NCBI GenBank assembly: GCA_955652255.1
Contig: CATPAW010000193.1
Coordinates: forward strand, 1 to 7,169
Source: an uncultured Chthoniobacterales bacterium
GTDB lineage: Bacteria; Verrucomicrobiota; Verrucomicrobiia; Chthoniobacterales; UBA10450
Direction of reading: 5' to 3'
Length of the DNA: 7,169 bases
Each line of letters begins with the position of its first letter. The first letter of the stretch is position 1. The notes under the pieces are model-generated. The model was not told the DNA's origin. It saw nothing but the letters and a program-made list of their open reading frames with translations, and ran no database searches. Below are positions 1 to 4,631 of the stretch, piece by piece. Position numbers and translations under genes: made by a program.

Positions 1-208
1 TCTTACGATCGACATGCACACTTCCGTGCTCGATTTGAAAACGCGGGTATTGAGTTCGCTGGAGCGCACCACGATCAAGCGGGCCGATTTTAACATCACT
101 GGAGACTCGGTGCAGTTCGATACGAACACGCGAACCGGACACTTAGTCGGCAATGTGAAAATGGTGATCACGCAGCAATCGCAGCTCATGGGAAAAGAAA
201 ACGAATGA
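1..208 (+). CDS. lptC: LptC-like LPS-export protein, 3' end only
   Basis: This is the C-terminal part of a gene that enters from the left edge; the open frame runs from base 2 without a stop to TGA at 206-208, giving about 68 residues. The visible part has the short repeated beta-strand pattern of the LptC/OstA-type fold, including a segment reading TRVLSSLERTTIKRADFNI and then a strand ending GHLVGNVKMVI, which resembles the GnV strand of LptC. LptC is the bitopic inner-membrane protein that passes LPS from the LptB2FG transporter to periplasmic LptA. The call rests partly on position: lptA and lptB follow at once, and the stop overlaps the lptA start as ATGA. The N-terminal membrane anchor is outside the window. 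A second OstA-like protein is the main alternative. Confidence 0.72.
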   Translation, partial: LTIDMHTSVLDLKTRVLSSLERTTIKRADFNITGDSVQFDTNTRTGHLVGNVKMVITQQSQLMGKENE

Positions 209-864
209 GAAGGCTGCTGGCGGTGGTCGCGATGATCTGTGGCATGACCGCGCAATTGCGGGCGCAGCTGGCGGTCTCGCCGGCGGAGCCTGGCACGCCC
301 ACGAAGACGGCCGAGAAGACAGCGACCGAAAAAGAAGATAAATCAGGCGCCAACAAGTTTCTCGGTCCGAGCACCAAAACGCAGTCCAATGAACCGACAA
401 CGACGGAAATTTACGCAGACGAGGCATTTTTTGATTCGAACAAAAGCATCGGCATCTTTAGCAGTCACGTGAAGGTGATCGACCCGCGCTTCAATCTTCA
501 ATCCGACAAATTGACCGTTTACATCAGCAAAGGCGAAAATCAGAAACTGGAGAAGACGATTGCGGAAGGCAATGTGGCGGTTGTGCGCGACCGGGCTGAT
601 CCGAACGGCGGGCCACCGACCCGCTCGGTCGGCCGGTCGGACAAGGCTATATACACGGCCGCGACCGGCGACGTGGAGTTGAGCGGCACGCCGCGCGTGC
701 AGGAAGGGTTAAATACGCATTTGGCTACCAGCCCAGACACGGTCATGGTCATCAATCAGAACGGGCAGCTCAGTACGCACGGGCCGAGTCGCACTGAGAT
801 TCGCCAGCAGCCGAACGACGAAACGAAGCAGACGCCTTCGCCCACCCCCACGCCCACACCATGA
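205..864 (+). CDS. lptA: LptA-like periplasmic LPS transport protein (OstA domain)
   Basis: The 219-residue product is probably the periplasmic bridge component that carries LPS between inner and outer membrane. Residues 1-20 look like a Sec signal peptide (basic MRR start, hydrophobic core, likely cleavage after LRA). A Thr/Lys/Glu-rich linker follows to about residue 65. An OstA/LptA-type beta domain covers about 67-190, with typical strands such as TEIYADEAFFDSNKSIGIF, SDKLTVYIS, IAEGNVAVV and AIYTAATGDVELSGTPRV. The C-terminus is low complexity and ends in repeated Pro-Thr. The protein is longer than E. coli LptA (185 residues), mainly through the linker and tail. The ATG overlaps the upstream lptC-like stop, and its own TGA overlaps the lptB ATG, so the three are surely translated from one mRNA. 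Sequence similarity to proteobacterial LptA is modest; operon position makes the call firm. Confidence 0.85.
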   Translation: MRRLLAVVAMICGMTAQLRAQLAVSPAEPGTPTKTAEKTATEKEDKSGANKFLGPSTKTQSNEPTTTEIYADEAFFDSNKSIGIFSSHVKVIDPRFNLQSDKLTVYISKGENQKLEKTIAEGNVAVVRDRADPNGGPPTRSVGRSDKAIYTAATGDVELSGTPRVQEGLNTHLATSPDTVMVINQNGQLSTHGPSRTEIRQQPNDETKQTPSPTPTPTP

Positions 865-1646
865 CGAGCCAAGCAACATCTTCCCCGGCTTCGCCATTGG
901 CTGCGCCGCCCTCGGCGAAGATCGACAATGTCATCTCGACCGAGCAGCTGGTGAAAATTTATGGCGGTCGCGCAGTCGTCAATGGAGTTAACATCAGCGC
1001 GCGCGCCGGCGAGATCGTGGGCTTGCTCGGGCCGAACGGCGCCGGCAAGACGACCAGTTTTTACATGATCGTTGGACTCGTTAGGCCAAACAGCGGTCGC
1101 GTTGTTTTTTCAGGCACCGATGTGACGAGTTACCCGATGTACAAACGCGCGCGGCTCGGGATGGGCTATTTGCCGCAGGAGGAGTCGATCTTTCGTAAAC
1201 TGACGGTCGAGCAAAACATCATGGCAATTTTGGAGACGTTGTCGTTGTCGAAACGCGAGCGGCGGCAGCGTTGCGAACAGTTGCTTCATCAATTCGGGAT
1301 CGAGCGAATCGCGAAAAACCAGGCGCTCACCCTGAGCGGCGGCGAGAAACGGCGGCTCACGATCGCGCGTTCGTTAGTGACAAAACCGAAATTGCTCATG
1401 CTGGACGAGCCGTTCAGCGGGGTCGACCCGATCGCCGTCTACGACGTGCAGCAGATCATCGTCAATCTGCGCAAATTGGGTTTGGCGATTTTGATCACCG
1501 ACCACAACGTGCGCGAAACATTGTCGATCGTCGATCGCGCCTATTTAATTTTCGAAGGCCGCGTCGAGAGCGAAGGCACGAAAGATTTCCTCATCAACGA
1601 CCCGATCAGCCGGCAGCTTTACCTCGGCGAGCGCTTCAAGATGTAA
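861..1646 (+). CDS. lptB: LPS export ABC transporter ATP-binding protein LptB
   Basis: This is the cytoplasmic ATPase that powers LPS extraction by the LptB2FG complex. The 261-residue sequence has every ABC nucleotide-binding motif: Walker A GPNGAGKTT (57-65), Q-loop glutamine at 106 in MGYLPQEES, signature LSGGE (158-162), Walker B LLMLDEP (178-184) with catalytic Glu183, a D-loop at 187-189, and switch His215 in LITDHNVRETL. The DHNVRETL motif and the terminal YLGERFKM are hallmarks of LptB rather than of generic or branched-chain amino-acid ABC ATPases. The start overlaps the lptA stop (ATGA). About 25 extra Ser/Ala/Pro-rich residues precede the usual LptB start, so an internal start is possible, but the overlap favours the first ATG. 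The membrane partners LptF and LptG are not in the window. Confidence 0.97.
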   Translation: MTSQATSSPASPLAAPPSAKIDNVISTEQLVKIYGGRAVVNGVNISARAGEIVGLLGPNGAGKTTSFYMIVGLVRPNSGRVVFSGTDVTSYPMYKRARLGMGYLPQEESIFRKLTVEQNIMAILETLSLSKRERRQRCEQLLHQFGIERIAKNQALTLSGGEKRRLTIARSLVTKPKLLMLDEPFSGVDPIAVYDVQQIIVNLRKLGLAILITDHNVRETLSIVDRAYLIFEGRVESEGTKDFLINDPISRQLYLGERFKM

Positions 1647-1697
1647 TTGTCGATCCTCTTCCCCATCCCAGACCAAATTATTTTCTGGATCGACAAT
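1646..1697. repeat. 11-bp inverted repeat at the lptB stop codon
   Basis: ATTGTCGATCC at 1646-1656 is perfectly repeated in inverse orientation at 1687-1697 (GGATCGACAAT), with a 30-base spacer. The first arm begins on the last base of the lptB TAA. It could fold at the end of the lpt mRNA and protect or stop it, but there is no T-run after it, so it is not a classic intrinsic terminator. The right arm lies within the possible acetyltransferase remnant on the minus strand, and chance pairing cannot be excluded. Confidence 0.5.
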
Positions 1698-1739
1698 CTC
1701 GCCGACTTTTCTGAAGCCGCATTTTTTGAGCACTCGATT
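1647..1739 (-). pseudogene. possible C-terminal remnant of a GNAT acetyltransferase
   Basis: Read on the minus strand from 1739, the sequence gives NRVLKKCGFRKVGEI and then a segment VDPENNLVW ending near 1668. This looks like the C-terminal end of GNAT-family acetyltransferases, where the last helix and strand commonly read N..S.RVLEKCGFRKVGE followed by an acidic turn and VW. An in-frame TAA lies just upstream at 1740-1742. A neighbouring frame reads DANRRAHCK immediately before, as if one frameshift had split the motif. No acetyl-CoA-binding motif or start can be found upstream, where the riboswitch begins by 1807. The frame runs on into the 3' end of lptB without its own stop. I read it as a truncated, decayed gene; the similarity is short and could be chance. 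Confidence 0.38.
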
Positions 1740-1773
1740 TTACAATGGGCGCGCCGGTTGGCGTCTGATCTTT

Positions 1774-1802
1774 TTGTTGATCGAAAGCAGGATGGCGATA
1801 CC
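1774..1802 (+). promoter_or_regulatory. weak candidate promoter for the riboswitch-antiporter mRNA
   Basis: A TTGTTG box (1774-1779) and a GATACC box (1797-1802) stand 17 bases apart and match sigma-70-type -35 and -10 consensus at about half their positions. The spacing would place the transcription start near 1808-1810, at the beginning of the riboswitch aptamer, which is the main reason to list it. Sequence support alone is weak. Confidence 0.3.
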
Positions 1803-1806
1803 GTCC

Positions 1807-1880
1807 GGAAGGGCAATGGAGTTTGCCTTTCCCAAAATTGGGAAAACCGCCTGACCGGTTTCAGAGCTAATGACTCCTGC
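1807..1880 (+). ncRNA. fluoride riboswitch aptamer (crcB motif)
   Basis: The segment reproduces the crcB-motif architecture. P1 is formed by 1807-1816 with 1823-1832 (one G-T pair), closing a loop that gives the conserved GGnrATGGnGTT core as GGCAATGGAGTTTGCC at 1812-1827. The usual G-C pair is replaced by A1815-T1824, a compensated change. A second stem pairs GCCTGA (1849-1854) with TCAG-A-GC (1861-1867), leaving A1865 bulged. The conserved 3' strand GCTAATGACTCCTGC (1866-1880) follows. The pseudoknot is GGAGT (1818-1822) with ACTCC (1873-1877). The common form has TGATG where this copy has TAATG. An extra hairpin sits between the two stems (1828-1845). The class senses fluoride through a magnesium-fluoride cluster and turns on toxicity-resistance genes; here it directly precedes an antiporter gene. 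Recognition is from the remembered consensus, not from a covariance search. Confidence 0.88.
1828..1845 (+). repeat. perfect hairpin inserted between the two aptamer stems
   Basis: TTTCCCAA (1828-1835) pairs perfectly with TTGGGAAA (1838-1845) around an AA centre. The tight loop means about seven base pairs would form in RNA. Its left arm shares bases 1828-1832 with the outer part of P1, so the hairpin and an extended P1 exclude each other at those positions. It may be an optional extra stem in the joining region of the aptamer or a folding checkpoint. Confidence 0.7.
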
Positions 1881-1912
1881 TGGCGCAGCCATGCGCGGAC
1901 AGGAGTTTTATT
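1873..1912 (+). promoter_or_regulatory. riboswitch expression platform sequestering the antiporter RBS
   Basis: ACTCCTG (1873-1879) is the exact reverse complement of CAGGAGT (1900-1906). The enclosed bases form a further 5-bp stem, GCGCA (1883-1887) with TGCGC (1892-1896), around a GCCA loop, so a long stem-loop is possible. CAGGAGT contains the strong Shine-Dalgarno AGGAG (1901-1905), seven bases before the ATG at 1913. The left arm overlaps the 3' pseudoknot strand of the aptamer (1873-1877), so pseudoknot and RBS-hiding hairpin cannot coexist. The inferred logic is translational ON: without fluoride the RBS is paired; with fluoride the pseudoknot captures 1873-1877 and releases it. Confidence 0.8.
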
Positions 1913-3226
1913 ATGCTCAATTCGATTTGGGTCAGTTTCGGTTCGAACGGAGTCTTTCAAAACATCTGGTTTGTCGCGGCGGTTTGGATGGGATTGGCGC
2001 TTGTCGCGAGCCTGGTCTCGATCTGGGCGGGAATATCGGTCGCGCTTATCGAAATCTTCGTCGGAGTGATCGCAGGCAACTTCCTGCATCTCACTGCGAG
2101 CAACGAATGGATCAATTTCCTGGCGATGGTCGGCAGCGGCGTGCTGACGTTTCTCGCCGGCGCAGAAATCGATCCGCGTTCGCTGAAGACAAATCTGCGC
2201 GCGAGCGCGCTTATCGGAGTGATCTCATTCGCTGCACCGTTCGCACTGGTTTGGCTCTTCGCGCAATTCATCCTGGGCTGGGGGCTTCATCAAGCGCAGA
2301 TCGCGGGCATCGCGCTTTCCACCACATCAGTGGCGGTTGTTTACGCGGTGATGATTGAAGGCGGTTTTAGCGACACGGCCATGGGCAAAATGATTCTCGC
2401 CGCCTGCTTCATCACTGATTTCGGGACCGTCCTCGCGCTTGGTGGACTGTTCGCCAATTACAACCTCTGGCTGCTCGGCTTCGTTGTCGTTATGTGCGTT
2501 GTGCTTTGGTTCATGCCGAGGTGGACCAAGTCGATCATCGTCCGGCTCGGGACGACGCGAGTGAGCGAACCGGAAGTAAAGTTCATCTTTTTCGTTTTGT
2601 TTTTTCTTGGCGGCCTCGCCACCAGCGCGAAAAGCGAAGCGGTATTGCCGGCCTACTTGGTTGGCCTGGTGGTCGCAGGAGTTTTTCTCCGCGACAAAAC
2701 ACTGGTTCATCGAATGCGCAGCATCGCCTTCGCGATGTTTACGCCATTCTACTTCATTAAAGCCGGGCTCTACGTTTCGCTGCCGGCACTCTGGCCAGCG
2801 CTTGCGATTGTGGCTGGACTGCTTCTTCTGAAAATGTTGACGAAAATTGTGGGTGTCTGGCCGCTGGCGCGGCTGCATTACATGAATCGGCGCGAAGCTG
2901 CTTACACCACCTTGCTGATGGCGACCGGCCTGACCTTTGGAACCATTTCAGCGCTGTTCGGATTCCAAAACAAGATCATCGATCAGCGACAATACACAAT
3001 CCTGGTGACTGTTGTGATTTTGAGCGCATTCGTGCCGACACTCTTCGCGCAAAAATTTTTTCAACCGACCAAAGACGCGATGCATGCGTGGGGTCGTGTT
3101 TATCGTCGCCGACTGGGCATTCTATCTTTGGAGGACAGTGAAGAGATTAACGGCGCCATCGAGCAGGCTGAGCAAAAACCATCGTCGCAAGAACGGGATT
3201 ACAACCCGCCTCGAGGCCGATCATGA
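1913..3226 (+). CDS. CPA2-family cation/proton antiporter under fluoride riboswitch control
   Basis: The 437-residue protein is an integral inner-membrane transporter of the Na+/H+ exchanger fold (PF00999), with about 12 hydrophobic segments between residues 15 and 380 and a cytoplasmic basic-then-acidic tail (about 385-437). Family landmarks are the unwound-helix segment GIALSTTSVAVV (132-143), the ion-site segment FITDFGTV with Thr168-Asp169, PFYFIKAGL (278-286) with Lys283, and LLMATGLTFGTISALFG (334-350). The ion-site pair is Thr-Asp instead of the Asp-Asp of electrogenic NapA-like or Gln-Asp of Kef-like proteins; the aspartate expected to carry cation or proton is kept. No TrkA-N domain is present, unlike KefB/KefC. 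The start is fixed by AGGAG seven bases upstream, inside the riboswitch platform. The transported ion cannot be read from sequence. Context suggests a part in fluoride resistance, either by moving an ion together with fluoride efflux or by restoring pH and cation balance. Confidence 0.9.
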   Translation: MLNSIWVSFGSNGVFQNIWFVAAVWMGLALVASLVSIWAGISVALIEIFVGVIAGNFLHLTASNEWINFLAMVGSGVLTFLAGAEIDPRSLKTNLRASALIGVISFAAPFALVWLFAQFILGWGLHQAQIAGIALSTTSVAVVYAVMIEGGFSDTAMGKMILAACFITDFGTVLALGGLFANYNLWLLGFVVVMCVVLWFMPRWTKSIIVRLGTTRVSEPEVKFIFFVLFFLGGLATSAKSEAVLPAYLVGLVVAGVFLRDKTLVHRMRSIAFAMFTPFYFIKAGLYVSLPALWPALAIVAGLLLLKMLTKIVGVWPLARLHYMNRREAAYTTLLMATGLTFGTISALFGFQNKIIDQRQYTILVTVVILSAFVPTLFAQKFFQPTKDAMHAWGRVYRRRLGILSLEDSEEINGAIEQAEQKPSSQERDYNPPRGRS

Positions 3227-3248
3227 TGCTATCCTGAAAACTGCTAAC

Positions 3249-3273
3249 GCGCGATGCACATTGGAAATCGCGC
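3249..3273. repeat. 7-bp GC-rich inverted repeat between antiporter and hprK
   Basis: GCGCGAT (3249-3255) and ATCGCGC (3267-3273) form a perfect 7-bp stem with an 11-base loop in the 74-base gap after the antiporter stop. There is no T-run, so this is not a standard intrinsic terminator. It could mark the boundary between the fluoride-controlled gene and the PTS genes, or be an mRNA processing or stability hairpin. Confidence 0.35.
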
Positions 3274-3300
3274 CGCTTCCGCGTTACAAGTTAGGAGCTT

Positions 3301-4296
3301 ATGGCGAAGCGCAGCGGCACCCAGACGATTACATCGACAAGCGATCAGCAAAAGAGCGTGCCGGTTGTCACGGTCGAGAGCTTTTACAATTTGCACGCGG
3401 AAAAGCTGCACATGAAGCTGGAAGGTCCGCAGGTAGGATTTCATCGGAAAATTCGCGAGCCCACGATCAATCGCCCGGGTCTGGCCCTTTCCGGTTTTTT
3501 TAGTTACTTCGCGGAGAAGCGCGTCCAGGTCCTCGGCGCTGCTGAGCATACCTACCTCAAAAGTTTGCCGCAGAAACTTCGCGTAAAACGCTTTCGCGAT
3601 CTCTGCGCTCGAAAAATTCCGTGTCTCGTAGTCTCGCGCGGATTTCATCTCGATCCGGCGCTGCTGGCGGTCGCGACCGAAGAGAAGATCGCAGTGTTTC
3701 GCACACCGATGATCACAATGAAGTTTATCAACGCTGCCACGATCGCGCTGGAAGTCGATTTTTCGCCGACGGTGACCGAGTTCGGAAGCATGGCCGATAT
3801 TCTTGGCGTCGGCGTTTTGATTCGCGGCCAAAGCGGGATCGGCAAAAGCGAATGCATACTTGGCTTGATTGAACGCGGCTACAGTCTCGTGGCCGACGAC
3901 GTGACACGGATAACTTCTTTGGAAGGCCGTGAGCTCATGGCGACGGCGCCGGAGCTCACTCGCAATCATATGGAAGTGCGCGGCATTGGCATTATCAACG
4001 TCGCTTCCGTGTTCGGCATCGGCAGCATCCGGATGGAGAAGCGCCTCGATCTCGTCGTCACGTTGAAGGAGTGGCAGGATCTGGAGGCGGTAGATCGAAT
4101 CGGACTCGATCAGGAATTCTACGAAATTCTCGGACTGCAAGTGCCGCACGTGACCATTCCGGTGCGGCCGGGCCGCGATATCGCGCGTCTGATCGAAGTG
4201 GCGGCGATGGATCAAAAGTTGAAAGGCCTCGGCCAGAACAGCGCCGTCGAGTTCAATGCCAAGCTGCTCAATTTGATGGATCCGGGACCGAAATAA
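3301..4296 (+). CDS. hprK: HPr kinase/phosphorylase
   Basis: This enzyme phosphorylates HPr on its regulatory serine and can remove that phosphate, linking PTS flux to carbon or nitrogen control. The 331-residue product has the two-domain HprK layout: an N-terminal domain (about 21-145) and a C-terminal kinase domain. Motifs are the P-loop GQSGIGKS (176-183), LVADD (196-200) with the catalytic aspartate pair, and the HprK signature MEVRGIGIINVASVFG (224-239). The P-loop has Gln177 where Glu or Asp is common. Just before it the sequence reads EFGSMADILGVGVL where many HprKs have a histidine in HGxxxD, so a residue linked to catalysis may be replaced. Length is close to the usual 310-330. The ATG follows AGGAG by only three bases. 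The stop overlaps the ptsH start by one base (TAATG), so kinase and substrate are co-translated. Confidence 0.95.
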   Translation: MAKRSGTQTITSTSDQQKSVPVVTVESFYNLHAEKLHMKLEGPQVGFHRKIREPTINRPGLALSGFFSYFAEKRVQVLGAAEHTYLKSLPQKLRVKRFRDLCARKIPCLVVSRGFHLDPALLAVATEEKIAVFRTPMITMKFINAATIALEVDFSPTVTEFGSMADILGVGVLIRGQSGIGKSECILGLIERGYSLVADDVTRITSLEGRELMATAPELTRNHMEVRGIGIINVASVFGIGSIRMEKRLDLVVTLKEWQDLEAVDRIGLDQEFYEILGLQVPHVTIPVRPGRDIARLIEVAAMDQKLKGLGQNSAVEFNAKLLNLMDPGPK

Positions 4297-4607
4297 TGGG
4301 ATTGCTCAATCGCCGAGCCGGCGCCGTAGCGCGCAGCCAGAAGATCGAGAAAGAAATATCGATTGTGAATCGGCTCGGTCTCCACGCGCGGCCGGCGGCG
4401 ATGTTTGTGCGCATCGCGAGCCGTTACCGCTCGGAAATTTGGGTGGCAAAAGAGGGCGAAGAAGTCAATGGCAAGAGCATCATGGGCTTGATGATGCTGG
4501 CGGCCGGGCAGGGATCGAAGCTGCGCATCCGCTGCGAGGGGCCGGATGCCGCCCGCGCGATGGAGGAACTCGAGGAGTTAGTCAACGCGCGCTTCAACGA
4601 AGATTGA
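4296..4607 (+). CDS. ptsH: HPr phosphocarrier protein of the PTS
   Basis: HPr is the small cytoplasmic carrier that takes phosphate from enzyme I. The 103-residue product has the active-site block NRLGLHARPAAMFV with His30 (equivalent to His15 of classical HPr) and the regulatory block NGKSIMGLMMLAAGQGS with Ser61 (equivalent to Ser46), the target of HprK. Both sites being intact fits the adjacent kinase gene. It has about 15 extra N-terminal residues, MGLLNRRAGAVARSQ, rich in Arg and Ala, ahead of the normal HPr start. A shorter form is possible only from a non-ATG codon, since the next in-frame ATG lies past the active site. The ATG overlaps the last base of the hprK stop, and ptsI follows after 24 bases. 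Confidence 0.95.
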   Translation: MGLLNRRAGAVARSQKIEKEISIVNRLGLHARPAAMFVRIASRYRSEIWVAKEGEEVNGKSIMGLMMLAAGQGSKLRIRCEGPDAARAMEELEELVNARFNED

Positions 4608-4631
4608 CATCCCCGTTACTCTGGCAGGTGA

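Noticed and set aside
1807..1912. Lithium or sodium riboswitch (nhaA-type or DUF1646-type leader), first considered because an antiporter follows.
   Set aside because: The conserved GGnrATGGnGTT core, the second stem and the GCTRATG plus pseudoknot strand match the fluoride class position by position.
1647..2069. A 140-codon plus-strand open frame after lptB.
   Set aside because: It runs through the riboswitch and into the antiporter in another frame, with no domain and no ribosome binding site.
1619..2089. A 156-codon minus-strand open frame across the lptB-antiporter gap.
   Set aside because: It crosses the lptB end, the riboswitch and the antiporter start, has no recognisable domain as a whole, and its composition looks like antisense translation. 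Only the neighbouring frame near 1668-1739 resembles a known family.
3244..4215. A 323-codon minus-strand open frame opposite hprK.
   Set aside because: It is a codon-composition shadow of hprK, with His/Arg-rich translation and no domain.
4071..4607. A longer reading of the HPr gene starting at 4071.
   Set aside because: The first 75 codons overlap hprK in another frame and have no HPr similarity; the ATG at 4296 gives a nearly normal HPr and a one-base stop/start overlap.
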